Shown: positions 28,238-40,014, counted from the stretch's first letter. The stretch: DNA of 64,000 nt from Diplosphaera chodatii (GCA_032358165.1 JAALGY010000061.1:1178001-1242000), one strand, 5' to 3'. Numbers and translations are program-made. Notes: a model not told the origin generated them from the letters alone.

Positions 28238-30379
28238 ATGCCCTTCCGCAATGCCGCCCAGTGGCTGGCGGCAGGAGCATTCTTGACCTTGCTGCTGTCA
28301 GCTCATCCCGTCTCGGCTGTGCATTGGTACCTCGACTACGGCAGGTATGCTGCCAAGATGACGCAGGCGTGGCTGCACCGCTGCACGCAGTGTCGCAGCT
28401 TGACGGATATAACAATGTGCTTGAGCAGCAGTTGCCACCTGCAGAGAGAACATGCCTCAACAATCATCGACTGGCATGACCAGATGTCGCTGTGCGTGTA
28501 ACACTTGAAACATCCTGGCTGTGCAGGGAGGAGTGCATTGGTGCATGGGTACCCAAACATCAGTGGAACGTCATCCTGCAGTCTGTTGCCGCATCAGGCA
28601 GCCTGCCGACGCTGAACGTGACAACCGCTGAGATGGAGGTCCAACTGGAAAGCGGCGTCTTGGTGAGGTTCACACTCTCAGTAAACTCTGTGCCTCAACT
28701 CTGCTCTCACAACCTGATCAAGTCCACACTCAGGTCTGCATTGCTTGCGCATGATCCTAGGCAATGAAACACAGTCGGCAAAACTATAAGCCATCATGGA
28801 CTCATCATTGCAGGTGTACACACCGGAGCGGGCGCAGGTCGGCGCGGCGGCGGTGGACCTGATAATTAAGAGCCCAGCGGGGGTGCCGCTGGTGACGGCC
28901 TACCACACGAACGAGGATGAGCGCAGCATCACCTCACGCGGCCCTCGCGTGCGGCCAGGCTTTCCTCCCTCTGCACGATGGCTAACCAGGGTCCTGCAGC
29001 CTTCGGTACTCGACTACACAATGTTTGCAATGGCTCTGGCCAATTTCAGGCCGCTATTGTGAACACTTGCTGGTGGTGGACGTGCAGGGACCGTGGCAAC
29101 TGTGTCTGACCGCTGCTAAGACGGGGAAATGGTACAGGACGCTCCTGGTGCAGATCACCCACTTCAACGTCAACCATCTGTGCGCTTCCCTTATGTTCAG
29201 TCCAATGCATGGGCTTGCCTGACAACTCGCATAGCGGCATTTATAACGTTGATCGTGGTGTCAGCAACACTGGAAGGTTCCACTGCTGTGTTTGCACACA
29301 GATTTGTGTTATCATCTGTGCGACGTGCACTGTCTGGCAGGCAACTGGTGGGCACCCACCTGGAGGCGCCCAAGACCACTATGCCCAAGATTCAGGCGGC
29401 GCCTGGAGGTCCCAATGCCACAACTGTTGGTGAGTTGGCAGAAGCTATGTGTCGGCAGTCATGCTGTAGATAGAGGGCATACAGGTCAGGGGTCTCTTGG
29501 TTCACATGTGCAACGTGCTGCCCACGCCAACCTCAGTTCTCCGGACGCAGCAACATGCTCCCAATGCAATCTGCCATCGCATGCCTTGCTGCAGGACCAG
29601 CACCCAGCGTGGCGCAGGATCAGCATGTGGATGTGGTCAAGCGGGGCCTGGCAGATGTGGGCGTGTACCTGAGCGGCGCACGGTGGGAGGTGCTGCATCG
29701 GAAGGCCATTGCTGAAGCGCAGCTCCTGGTGAGAGCGGGGGCCCCTACAGGCCAGTGCGCACCCCAATGCAGGGGTATCAAACATGTTGCTCTCGCGTGC
29801 TCAAATGTTATGCCTCGTGTAGGCATCAAGATCTGCATCACAAGGCACAGCATAAGGCTAGCCACTGAAAGCCAGGAAGCCGCAGGGTCTTGTTGCAAGC
29901 TGCGCCTCATGCCTGGCTGAGTACTTGGGCCTCTGCGGTCCTGCGTGCAGGCTGGTATGTGCTGCAGTAGTGCTGCACTGCCTGTAGGTTTGGACTGCAG
30001 ATTGCTCAACAGCAAAACTGTCTTGTGTGCAGAGCGCCCAAGTGCAGGCGGCGCACCTGCTGCGCTGGATGGCAGCAATCAATTGCACCGTCATCAGCAT
30101 CTGCATTCTACAGGTGGGCCTGACCTGCCGAACCGCAGCAAGTCCCTTGCATTGCCGCATACAATTGCAATCTTCAATTTGAGTGACTTGCACGACACAT
30201 TGAGATGGCGGGGAGGGTACAGACACTGCAATGACCAACGTTGGCGTACGCAGGTGCTGGCAATTCGCTACATGTTCCGCAATGCTGGACGAGAGGTCGT
30301 CATTGTCAACAAGGGAATCAGTGACACCGGACCGCTGTTTGCGCCATACCGCAGGCCACTGGTGCAGCGCCGCATGTGA
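28238..30379 (+). CDS. p24 / emp24 family cargo receptor (GOLD domain)
   Basis: Type I membrane protein of ER-Golgi vesicles that helps select cargo and form COPI/COPII coats. ATG at 28238; signal peptide AAGAFLTLLLSAHPVSA, then VHWYLDYGREECIGAW with the first conserved GOLD cysteine. Next: MEVQLESGVL, VYTPERAQVGAAAVDLIIKS, PAGVPLVTAYHTNEDERSI, and GPWQLCLTAAKTGKW with the second GOLD cysteine (about 29090). The linker QLVGTHLEAPKTTMPKIQAA and helix QDQHVDVVKRGLADVGVYLS, RKAIAEAQLL (about 29620-29730) match the p24 coiled coil. The membrane span is AAINCTVISICILQVLAIRY across two exons (about 30070 and 30254). All phases join. The cytosolic tail is long and ends PYRRPLVQRRM, without the dilysine ER-retrieval signal of many p24 proteins. 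Confidence 0.82.
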
Positions 30380-30917
30380 CAACATTTACACACTACACGT
30401 TGCCATATGCCTCGGAAAGCTGCTGCCCAGCCGGTTTTTGCACAGCTGTTGTGGCGGGTCGATGACCTGCATGGAGCTGGACTGAATCCCACTACTGTGG
30501 ACACAGTCGTACACAGGATGCTGGTTGCATAGATGCAGCTGCATGTGTATTTTGACGGTGCCAACCGGGGTTGAACGAAGTTGCTCGTTGTTTCAGTTGT
30601 TAGGCATCGTGTCGGTTCGCACTGTCGCTGCTCCTGCTACGTACAACAGACATGTGACACCTATACCTGGCGGTGCTAGGCTCCACAGCATAGTCCTGAC
30701 CCCTGCCCTGTAGGGTCATCACACACATGTCGTGCCCGACACCCGTCTGCAAAATATCTGGCGGGACCGCCCTTGGGTCTGTGCATGCTTGAGGCTTGCT
30801 GAAGGGGCATCTGCAGGCATCGTCGCACTTTCAGCCTTCAGTTTGCAGTGTCATCTCGACATTGCATGATCTTCTCGTTCTCCTGAACACGTTAGCTGAC
30901 AGCCTCAGCAGGTGTAC
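30380..30917. other. Spacer between p24 and the first PLAC8 gene
   Basis: 3' UTR of p24 and 5' region of the PLAC8 gene. No exon or structured element recognised. Confidence 0.35.
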
Positions 30918-32357
30918 ATGGCGCATCAGCAGGTTACATCCGGCGGCAAGACTGGCACATCCTGGCATTTTGGACTTTTCGACTGCTTCGATGACATCGG
31001 CACCTGTGAGTCCAAAGACTGCCGAGGTTCCAAGTACAAGGCCACCATCGAGCTGGCATCAGCCATGCTCATGTCAGGTTCATCATGTGCAACCGTCATG
31101 CGGCAGAGCACCAAGATGGGTCAGTGTAGCCACCTAATCTGTGATGTACTGCAGGCTGTTACGGCTTCTGGTGCTTGCCATGCCTCTATGGAGTGAGTGA
31201 ACACCTGTAAAAGGGTGGCTACTGAGATACCCACGGCATCTGCATGCTTGCGTGCCATGCCCGCCAGCCGACCTCCTGTTCAACATCTGCAAGCATGCAG
31301 CATGTAGCTAACATGCATGTACCTCGATGAGCTGCAGCAAAACATGTCAGACATTGAGCCGGGATCACGACAGTCAACCTTCATCCTATACTGCCTTCTA
31401 TACATCTGTGCCGTGGCTTGGTTGCCACTCTGCTGTGGTGAGCTATCTGTCCATGCCTCCCATTGCTTAGCGCCTGGAGCTTACATATGTTACATGCGCT
31501 ACAAGCCACGCTGCTCAGCGCAAGATGCATGGTGGTGCACAGCAACTGTATAGTTGCGCCTCATTGCATGCATTTGCGTACGATGATTTCAGAATTGCGA
31601 CTGTCCTGAGGTCGCTGCTGATGTTGCTGCACATGCTGTGAACAGTCATCCGTGCGCCGTCACGGCGTCGATTGCGCCAGAAGTACAACCTTGAGGAGGC
31701 GCCCTACAATGACTGGGTTGTCACGACATTCTGGTGAGGCATGCCACTGTTTGCTGTTGCACATACCCATCACGTGTGCACATCGCGTGCCATGCGTGAG
31801 GAATGATCGCGGCTTTGGAAGCATCGTTTGCTGAATGGCATTTGGCGCTGCCTCTGATACTGTTTCTCCATGCGTGATCGATGATGCAGCGACCCGTGCG
31901 CCATCTGCCAGGAGGCCAGGGAGATCAGGGTGATCATCATTTGCCCTCATGTCTAGCAGGCGCAAAGCATCCCTGCTACACAGCCCGAATATCACTCTGT
32001 GCACAGCAAAGAGGGAAAATCAGTCCATAGGCATTGCAGAGGGCAGTTCAGCACTGTGCCAGCCCATGAGTATTGAGATGAAGGCTGGCGCTGTGAAGGA
32101 GCCACGCTATGTCAACCCGCCAGGCGGGAAAAGAGCTGATAGACTCGACTGAGTGTTGACCATGTGTGCCGGGGTTGCTGCAGTTCAGGGAGACTCACGC
32201 AGCGCCCGCATGTGGGCTGCAGATGGCGCCGCCGCCGCCGCAGCAGATGGGCAGCGGCCGCCAACCACCACAGCAGGACTTTCTACCGCAGGCCCCGCCA
32301 CAGCAGCACCCGTACCCCCCGAAGCAGCCCCCGCCACCCCCTGCTGCTCCTGCCTGA
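30918..32357 (+). CDS. PLAC8-family Cys-rich protein, copy A (intron-containing)
   Basis: Cys-rich membrane-associated family; plant relatives (FW2.2/CNR, PCR) act in cell-size control and metal or Ca2+ handling. Exons: 30918-31005 (AHQQVTSGGKTGTSWHFGLF, ending GT), 31155-31192 (CCYGFWCLPCLYG), about 31335-31437 (QNMSDIEPGSRQS, then ILYCLLYICAVAWLPLCC), about 31647-31735 (RRRLRQKYNLEEAPYND, then WVVTTF), about 31890-31930 (CDPCAICQEAREIR) and about 32187-32357. The last gives a Pro/Gln-rich tail (QMAPPPPQQMGSGRQPPQQ) ending PPPPPAAPA and stop TGA. Phases agree at all joins checked. It is first of three same-strand paralogues and closest to copy B. Which ligand it handles is not visible. Confidence 0.85.
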
Positions 32358-33455
32358 GGTGCCGCTCTGGTCTCTGCTGCGCTGCTCTTGTCCCCAATGG
32401 GACAGTGTCATGGGCACTGAAGGGTGCTGCACCACAGATGCTGCGGGGGAGAGGCAGCTACTGTCCGGCAGATAGAAGTGCGTGAAGAGCATCCAGGCTA
32501 CTGGCATTGTGTAGCCTGGTCGCTGCCGCCGACTGCTGACTCAGCCCAGCATGTTGGCGACAGTGGCTGCCACTCAGCTGCACATTCACCTTGCAGAGCA
32601 CGCAATCGGGGGCGGCGCACGTGCCAGGGCGATGGCCGTCGACCTCACCTGGATCATCATCCGCAGGTGGCCACCCTGTCTGTGTGCGTGCAGATCATGC
32701 AAGTGTTGCATGCCGTAGGTGCAGAATGTGATCGCAAAACAAACAGGTAAAGATGATGTGTGGCACGTTGCAGCCAGGGTAGCATTGCACTGCAGGTGGT
32801 GCTGATCCACGTCGTATCTCGCAGCGCCGTGAGGCAGTCCTTCGCTGCCATCTGAGGGCATCCGCACACGGCAGATCCCCACGCGCTGCTCCGCAGGCCG
32901 CCGTTACAGAGCCGCAGAGAAGCAGGAAGCCATGGGAGTTGCCAGCCATTCAGAACCATCTGTGAGTAGGGTGTTGCAACCGGCATGGCAGCGGGAGGTG
33001 ACTCGCAGCCGCAAGTGGCCCCGCGGCTGTGACGTGACGCAATGGGGAGCACCTTGAGCACGGTTGCCAGGGCTACCTTGCCAAAGCTGCTGCAAAACCA
33101 GTATGGCGTTGCCGTTCGTGACATTCTGTCATGCGGTGTGATGGACCTGCATGATCAGCTTTCAACAGAAGAGATCAGCCTGTTGTGTTAGCACACAGGG
33201 AAGTGCGATACCTCTGGTGCTTCGGTGCAAACACGTACATTGCGCGACGAGCCGTGTGAACCATGATGCGACACCAAAGGATCTCGGGCTCCTAATGCTA
33301 GGTCAGAGTAGTACTGTACAGCGCAACCTGCCCTGTAGAGGTATCACCAGATCTCACGTCTGACACGCGTCTGATCATCGGTCTGCTCCGCAGCGCATCC
33401 TGGCATCACGATACTGCATTTCTGCACACCCAACCTCCGGATCTGATCAGGAGCG
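32358..33455. other. Spacer between PLAC8 copies A and B
   Basis: About 1.1 kb with no exon I can support. The overlapping open frames here on the minus strand show no family resemblance. Confidence 0.35.
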
Positions 33456-33917
33456 ATGGCGCATCAGGTCGCGCCTGGTGGCAAGTCTGGTGGACCCTGG
33501 CAGTTTGGCCTGTACAGCTGCTTCGGCAAATGCGGAACCTGCTGCTACGGCTTCTGGTGCTTGCCCTGCCTATACGGGCAAAACGTGTCAGACGCTGAGC
33601 CGGGGTCGTCGTGCTTCCTGAACTGCCTCCTGTATTACTGCCTCGCGGGCTTTGGCTGCTGCTGCCTCGTCCACATGCAGTCACGCAACCGGTTGCGCGC
33701 GAAGTACGGCCTGAAGGAGTCGCCCTGCGGCGACTGCTGTGTGACGACGTTCTGCGGCGCGTGTGCCGTTTGCCAGGAGGCCAACGAGATCAGGTACAAG
33801 TCGAAGCATGCGGCGCCGGCATATGGCACTCAGGTGGTGCCGCCGCAGCAGCAGCACATGGGTGTCATCCAGTACCCGCCGCAGCAGTACCCTCCGCCCT
33901 CCGGTGCTCACTACTGA
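33456..33917 (+). CDS. PLAC8-family Cys-rich protein, copy B (single exon)
   Basis: Uninterrupted 153-residue frame, ATG 33456 to TGA 33917. It aligns end to end with copy A: AHQVAPGGKSGGPWQFGLYS, GTCCYGFWCLPCLYGQNVSD, CLLYYCLAGFGCCCLVH (membrane-like), RNRLRAKYGLKESPCGDCC, TTFCGACAVCQEANEIR, and a Pro/Gln-rich tail (PPQQQHMGVIQYPPQQYP). Where copy A has introns (after GT of GTCCYG, after LYG, after LCC, in TTFC), copy B is continuous. The Cys pairs typical of PLAC8 are kept and denser. Likely a small membrane protein at the cell surface or tonoplast. The single-exon form suggests retroposition or complete intron loss. Confidence 0.92.
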   Translation: MAHQVAPGGKSGGPWQFGLYSCFGKCGTCCYGFWCLPCLYGQNVSDAEPGSSCFLNCLLYYCLAGFGCCCLVHMQSRNRLRAKYGLKESPCGDCCVTTFCGACAVCQEANEIRYKSKHAAPAYGTQVVPPQQQHMGVIQYPPQQYPPPSGAHY

Positions 33918-34685
33918 GGCCCTTGAGTACCTGTTGGGATGGCTGCAATGATGCCTGTGCACCATGCGGCAGCAGGACGGGCAGCTGGACGATGGTGCTC
34001 ATGGTAGAGATGCTAGGCACGCATGTTTTGGGTAGCGAGACGCAACACCAGGCTAGCAGAGGAAGACCGATATGGAATATGCCGCCCATGCTGAAGCCCG
34101 GGAGGACCCTAACAGGCGTACAGGACAACAAAGCATTGCACAGAACAGCCACCGGTGCCCGCCATGGTCTGGTGGCTGTGACAGGTTGGCAGGACTACGT
34201 CATTGAACTGCCGAAATCCGACTCTTGTCAGACTGCATTTGTTGCTGCCACCCTGAGATACATCATGCTGTGTGTATCTGGATGACTCAGACGGTTGACA
34301 ACATTGGTTTCAAGTGTTGGGTGGGCACGGGCTGCTGGCATGTACGCCGTGACCGCCACCGGCACTGCAACACAGCCTGGCGGCTGCAGTGCTGCACCCA
34401 CGCATGCCGTGTCTGCTTGTGTGGCTGTGCTACCGTGGTGCGACCTGCAAGCAGCACACCCGCTCAACTCCTGTGACATAATCCCCGCCGCTGTTGTGAG
34501 GCAGGGTGACTTTACAAGCGTGGAAGGGGGTTTGTCCGTGATGCACCCGGGGAAACGTCGGGCAAGTCGCTTCGACAGCAGGTTGAATCTGTGCCCGGAA
34601 TCGACACTCCTGTCCCCGTGCACCTGCCACCCAGCCGGCCAGCCGTGTACCCCGTCGTCGCGGCAAATCACAAGGACAACCCACA
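33918..34685. other. Spacer between PLAC8 copies B and C
   Basis: 3' region of copy B and promoter of copy C. No exon recognised. Confidence 0.35.
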
Positions 34686-36626
34686 ATGGCTTCGCCACCG
34701 CCCGCGGGCCCTCCCAAGGTCGGATACACGGGCGAGCTGACGGCCCCGCCAGCAAACTTGGAGGAGGTCAAGGCGCGCATCAGCAGCAAGCAGCCTGGCA
34801 AGCCATGGTGAGTTGCGGGCTCATTGTGAGTCGTAAGACGTGACACTATGCGCGCTCCTTTGCGAGCTTTCCGCACGTCTCGGCGACCCCTGCCCTCCAG
34901 CAGGCTGTCACCTCCGTTCCCGCCCGCTCCAGGCTTGCCGACACCCGACGCAGCCTCAGTGTTTACAGGACCCTTAACATTTGGCCTGCTGAGACGCCGC
35001 AGACACGCGCCTGTAACGATTATCTCTTCCGCCCCCATAACCGATTCTGGCGACGGCTCTGGAGAGGCAGGAAACTACCACACTTTGCCTGACAAACGCT
35101 GCCCGTCAGCCGTGATTGCATCGGATGCTCTTGCAACCGCTCTGTTGGAGGCAGGGAACTGGGTGCGGGTGGCGGCGCGCCGCCATCGCGTGCTTCGACC
35201 CCTCCGCTTGACCATATCTTGCTGACACAGCATCCGCTCACCGGCCGGCCAAGATGACTCGTCTCCGGCCGATGATTGGATCCCCTGTTTATGTGTACGT
35301 ATCCGATGCGCGGGCGGTGGTGGCGCGTTGTGCGTGCCATTTTAAGCGTGCAGCACAGGGTGTACTTGCAGAAGGTCACTCCCGTGCCAGCTAAGTGAGC
35401 CCTGGTGTCGCCACCGGCAGCCACTACGCCGGTCAGTGCTGCTCGGGCTCAGTACTCTGCTTCCGGGTGGTCGCACGGTTTCAGCGAAGTTGGCCTGCTT
35501 CGCAGTCGGGAGCCTCGCGAGTACTTCTGCTGACCGCCACGGCTCGACAACTGGCCGAAGCTGCGTTGGGCCGTCGACGATGCATCGTAGTGTGACACCC
35601 TTGATATAGTAGGAGCCTGTATACATTGAAACGGTGCACTTGACAGACGTGGCGCGGATTGGCCGGTGGCGATGCTGTCGATGAGCAAATCGGTTGAAAA
35701 CTGCAAACGTGTCGTGTTCCGTGAGGGCTGATATCTGTTCTGACCATCACTTGCGTCGCTCGCAGGCACCAGCCGCTGCTGAACCCGTTCCAGGACCCCG
35801 TGCGCTGCCTGCTGGGCTACTGCTGCGGCGTGTGCATGTTCGGTGCGACATCTTGCACCTGTCCTGCAGCACACACATGTCACGTCACCACTGAATGCCG
35901 CCACGCCATTCACATGCGCTACGCTCGTCATCGCATGTACTGTGTCATTCAATCCGCCGCCCATGATCAAGGCTGTTCATGTCATGTGCTGTGCAGGCTT
36001 CAATGCGGCGGCGGTGGAGGGCGATGACAACTGGATCATGCCCTGCCTGTTCTTCTACCTGTCGTCCATCTTCTGCCTGCAGTGGTGCGCTGCCGCGCAC
36101 GCCCCCGTTTGCACAACTGTTTGCTGCGTGGTCCTTGACTGCTGTGCACTCTCCGTGTGCTGATCAAATCACAAGGTTCTGCAGCACCTGCTGTTTGCAC
36201 ATCTGACACGACATGTCTTCAAACAGGTACGTGGGCCAGCCCGTGCGCTCCAAGATTCGGCAGAAGTACGGCCTGGAGGAGGCACCCTACTCCGACTGCA
36301 TCTCCTACACCGGCCTGTGCTGCTTCGCAATCTGCCAGGTGCCAGACGCACACTAGGCGTCAGCTCAGCAGGCTGTGATCCACAGCTCGTGATGCGACAG
36401 TATCACCAGCATCAGTGTGCCACGGACACTTTGCGGCCTGCGACACCCTCTGCACACATTGTTGCTCTGTGTCCTGAGCTGGCTGTCCCACAGTCCCCCA
36501 TGACTCGTGCAGGAGTCGGCAGAAATCGAGTACCAGAAGCAGTCGGGCAACATGGGCAAGCCCGCCGGCGGCGCCCCGCCCTCGGCACAGGGCACCACCC
36601 AGGCCCCGCCCGCGCAGACGATGTGA
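34686..36626 (+). CDS. PLAC8-family Cys-rich protein, copy C (divergent)
   Basis: ATG 34686; exon 1 ends about 34805 (ASPPPAGPPKVGYTGELTAP, then EEVKARISSKQPGKP). A roughly 960-bp intron follows. Exon 2 (about 35766-35841) is HQPLLNPFQDPVRCLLGYCC, GVCMF. Exon 3 (about 35998-36103) is FNAAAVEGDDNWIMPCLFFY, LSSIFCLQ. Exon 4 (about 36227-36338) is YVGQPVRSKIRQKYGLEEAP, YSDCISYTGLCCFAICQ. Exon 5 (to stop 36624-36626) is ESAEIEYQKQSGNMGKPAGG with a Pro/Gln-rich end. All phases join. The KIRQKYGLEEAPYSDC and CFAICQESAEI blocks match copies A/B, but the CCYGFWCLPCLYG block is absent, replaced by a CLLGYCCGVCMFG segment, so this is an older duplicate. Confidence 0.82.
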
Positions 36627-37259
36627 GCGCACACAACATACGGTGTTTGGGTTCTGCCCCGTGGCCCACGGGTGGAGCATGACTGGGGAGGGTTTGGCTG
36701 ACGCTGCAACGGACTGGTCCATCCAGCGGAAGCGGCCAGCGCAGCATACTGTCGTTGGTGTCGTCAGGGGAAGTTGCTGGCTGTCGATGCTGCAGCAGGG
36801 AACGAAGAACACCAGCGAAATGAAGTTGCTGTACTCAGGCACTATCATGCATGATGCATCTCGTTTCACATATGGCCCTGTCGGGTGGGCCTTCATCTCT
36901 CGTGGGTGGCCGTTGTTGACATGCCGGGCTGTTCGCTTCTTTCGTGAGCACTTGCAGATGTCAGCAGATCAGAGTTGCGGGAGGGTGTCAGTCTGAGCAG
37001 GCACAGTGCACTGATGCTTTTGTCAGCTTGATATCAGTGTAGCTTCTCTGTGTTTGGTTTTGCTTTGGTCATTGCAGTCACGCCCTCGTGCATGCTCAGT
37101 ATGCCAGCAGCAGTTGTCAGGCCTTGTAACTGATATGGACAGGACGAAGCAAGGTTTACGTCCGGCTCAGCAACCTCCGCAGAGGATCAAGTGGCGCACA
37201 CCCTCGGACAGTCATACGGCGAGCATGTGAATGAGCCTGCCCCCAAATGTCGCAGCTGT
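36627..37259. other. Convergent 3' region of PLAC8 copy C and the FKBP-MsrA gene
   Basis: Two 3' UTRs meet here. No exon, repeat or clear poly(A) motif was identified. Confidence 0.35.
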
Positions 37260-40014
37260 TCAGCCATAGCAGCGAATCGGATCATCGCAACCCTGCAAGC
37301 AACACCAGCGACTGCACTCAGGATGCGACATGAGCGTCCTACAGGCTCTTGAAGCGCAGCATAGCAGCTGTGCAGCGGGAGGTGGATGCAGTGCGAATAA
37401 CAGACAAGCGGCACCTTAGCGGGGGACTGCGGCTGCCCAAAGCGGCCTCCGCCGGCCAGGTACTGCTGGTGGTGCGGCTCCGCCATGGTGTAGTTGCGCA
37501 CCGGCTCCACCTCGGTCACCACCGTGCCCTGCAAACGTGCATAGCGGTACAGTTCGTGCCCCTGCAGTAGCTACTGTCCAGCTGTCGGCAGAACTGGCTG
37601 AAGGAGGTCTGCATCTGAAAGAAGGCAAGGGCACCGCCAGTCGAGCCAGCTACGTACAGCTTCTCAGCTGACGAGCCCAATGGGTCACAAGGATGTGTTC
37701 ACCATCACGGAACAGCAGTGGTGTGAGCCTGGCCACAGCAGCTTACCCCAAGCTCTGCATTCAGCTTCTCTAGGTGCTGCCTGGCCAGCTCGGCCTGCTC
37801 CTCGCTGTGCGTGTAGATGCCAGACCTATTGCAAGCATCACAGCACATGATCAGGGCGGTTTGGCTCGTGAGTGTAGATGCTTGGAGCACGCAGTGAGGC
37901 AGTCACACCAGGGTTATGCCGTAGGCACCTGTACTGGGTGCCAACATCCCCACCCTGTTTGCCACAAAGAGAGAATGCTGGTTGTACTGCAAGGCATGAG
38001 CATGGGCAACAGCGAAGGGCAGAGACATGAGTATAGGGACCCTGCCCACAAGCCAGCGGCCAGGTGCACCTGGCGGTTGAGTTGTGTGGGGTTGTGGATG
38101 CTGGTGAACGTCTCCAGCAGCTGTTTGTACGAAACCTCGTCTGGATTGAACAGAACCTGCACACCAAGACCCAGGCACACAGTCTGTGTGATGCTGCTGT
38201 GCTGGAACGCGTCAACATGTGGTAGCTATGGCGATATGAAGACCACACACATCGTCTGGTGGAGCAGCAAGCAAGCTGCACCGTGCAACATGACTCACCT
38301 GCACAACCTCAGCGTGGCCACTGTTGCCGGAGCAGACCTGCTCGTACGTCACATCTGGCTGCGGCCCCTGGCTGTAGCCGGTTGCTGTGGATATCTGGAT
38401 GTGCAGTGCATGGCACGGCGTCAGCTGAAGACACAGCCCACCTGCTCGCTGTCAACCCCATGACACCCTCTTCCACACAGCGACGACCATGCAGCACGTT
38501 TGCTTCTGTACTCTGCAGGTTGGCGGGCGCACCACGCCCGGGATGCGCTGGAAGGCGAGCTCCGGTCCCCAGAAGCACCCCGCGGCGAAGGTCGCCGTCT
38601 GCAGGTTGTCGCCCTGATCATGTGCGAGCAGCTCACCAGTGAGGCGCCCATTCCAGCAGCTGCAGTGGTGTGGCCCATATACAGCAACTTCTCGAGCCCA
38701 GTGCGCCTGATACACTGAAGACCGTTTGCGGCAATATTGCTTGACAAGACCTTGGTAAGGGTCATCAGCTCCACGTCAAAGTTCAGGGTCTGGCCTGCCA
38801 ACGCATGGTTGACGTCCAGGAATATCTGCACCGGAAGCCCAGTCAAAGTGTGATGCATTGCAGCAAAGCAGCCGCTCCGACCCGCACATCGCACGCTGCA
38901 CACAACAGCATGACTCCCCCTGTCACCTCCTTGTCTGTGACGTCAATGATGCGCGCTGTGAGGCCGTTGCTGAGCTGCACCTGCAGTAGTGCGACTGCCC
39001 CGGTCTCATGCAGAGATGACTATGTTCTGCGCTAGCCGCACTGTGACTTGCATGCAGCAATGCATGCTGGTAACATGCAGGCACAGCCACTGTGAGGTAC
39101 CCCACCTGGACACCTGCTTCGACCCCTTCTGGCGCATTCTCAATGGGCACTGCAAAGACTGCCTCCGGATTGCGCTCGCCTGCAGGTGCCACTGTCGTAG
39201 ATCACACAGCAGCCACGGCCATCGAGGTATTGGTGCCAAGGGGTGTCCCGCCTGACGCTTCCTAACATGGCGAGCTGCGACGAGGCGCTGTGCCCTGCTC
39301 GTGCAGTGGGTGAGCTGGCTGGCGTGGCACCGGTTGCGCACCGTAGCCCTGCTCGGGCGGCACTCGCTGCGTGCGGGTGCCCCCAACCTCCAGCCCAGTG
39401 ACCGCAGCATCGAACCCTGCAATCACCTTGCCGCTGCCCACCTGCTTGCCAAGACGAGACCAAACCATGCCTGCCATCGCTCGTCAGTGGTGTCCCACCA
39501 GACGAAGGAGGAGCACAGCTGATGTGCAAGAGTACGCTCCCGCGCGCCAGGGCTGCAGGTGTTGCGCCTCACCTGGAACGCCAGCGGCTCGCGCTCCCGC
39601 GAGGTGTCAAACGCCTCGCCGCTGTCCAGCTTGCCCGTGTAGTGCACCTGCTCGTCCGACATCGTTGAGCTTTGAAGCTTGCGAAGACAATTCCCCAGCA
39701 TCCTGATTGTCATGCAGTTACGTGCATGCAGGGGCACACACCAGGATTGAGCAGAGGGAGCACAGCTGAGCAGCACCTCCACAAAGTCGCCTGGGGCTGC
39801 CGTGTGTGAATGGGACGCTGCTGTTATACATAGACATCTGCTGCGATGCACGCTGCGCACTGCAGCCTGCCGACGACTGAGCTGACTGAAACGCGGCTGT
39901 GAGGGTGCGCAGCGCGGCAGCCTGGAAACCGAAAGCTCAATGTCAAGTGCTAGCCTGACACCATGAACAGTTGCACGACTCTGCTTGCAACATGTGCGCC
40001 AATGGCATCCGCAT
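37260..40014 (-). CDS. SlyD-like FKBP prolyl isomerase fused to methionine sulfoxide reductase A
   Basis: Predicted bifunctional protein. The N-terminal presequence ([20 protein letters not shown]) is Arg/Ser-rich, transit-like. The FKBP part follows: [22 protein letters not shown] (39777|39647), [59 protein letters not shown] and [20 protein letters not shown]. The last two are the insert-in-flap and closing strands typical of SlyD. TLTK then splices in phase (intron about 38752-38615) to [20 protein letters not shown], the MsrA catalytic Cys motif. MsrA continues [87 protein letters not shown], and [10 protein letters not shown] with recycling cysteines, stop 37260-37262. No ATG opens the MsrA frame near the junction. 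The start (40014) needs a 40-nt first intron and is tentative. Confidence 0.82.

Noticed and set aside
34430..35038. 202-codon minus-strand frame overlapping PLAC8 copy C exon 1 and intron 1
   Set aside because: No family resemblance, low-complexity Gly/Arg composition, antisense to a supported exon.
38452..38715. MsrA as a separate gene starting near 38715
   Set aside because: The frame there begins with GTG, contains no ATG before the catalytic motif, and its upstream residues lie in what reads best as an in-phase intron after the FKBP domain.
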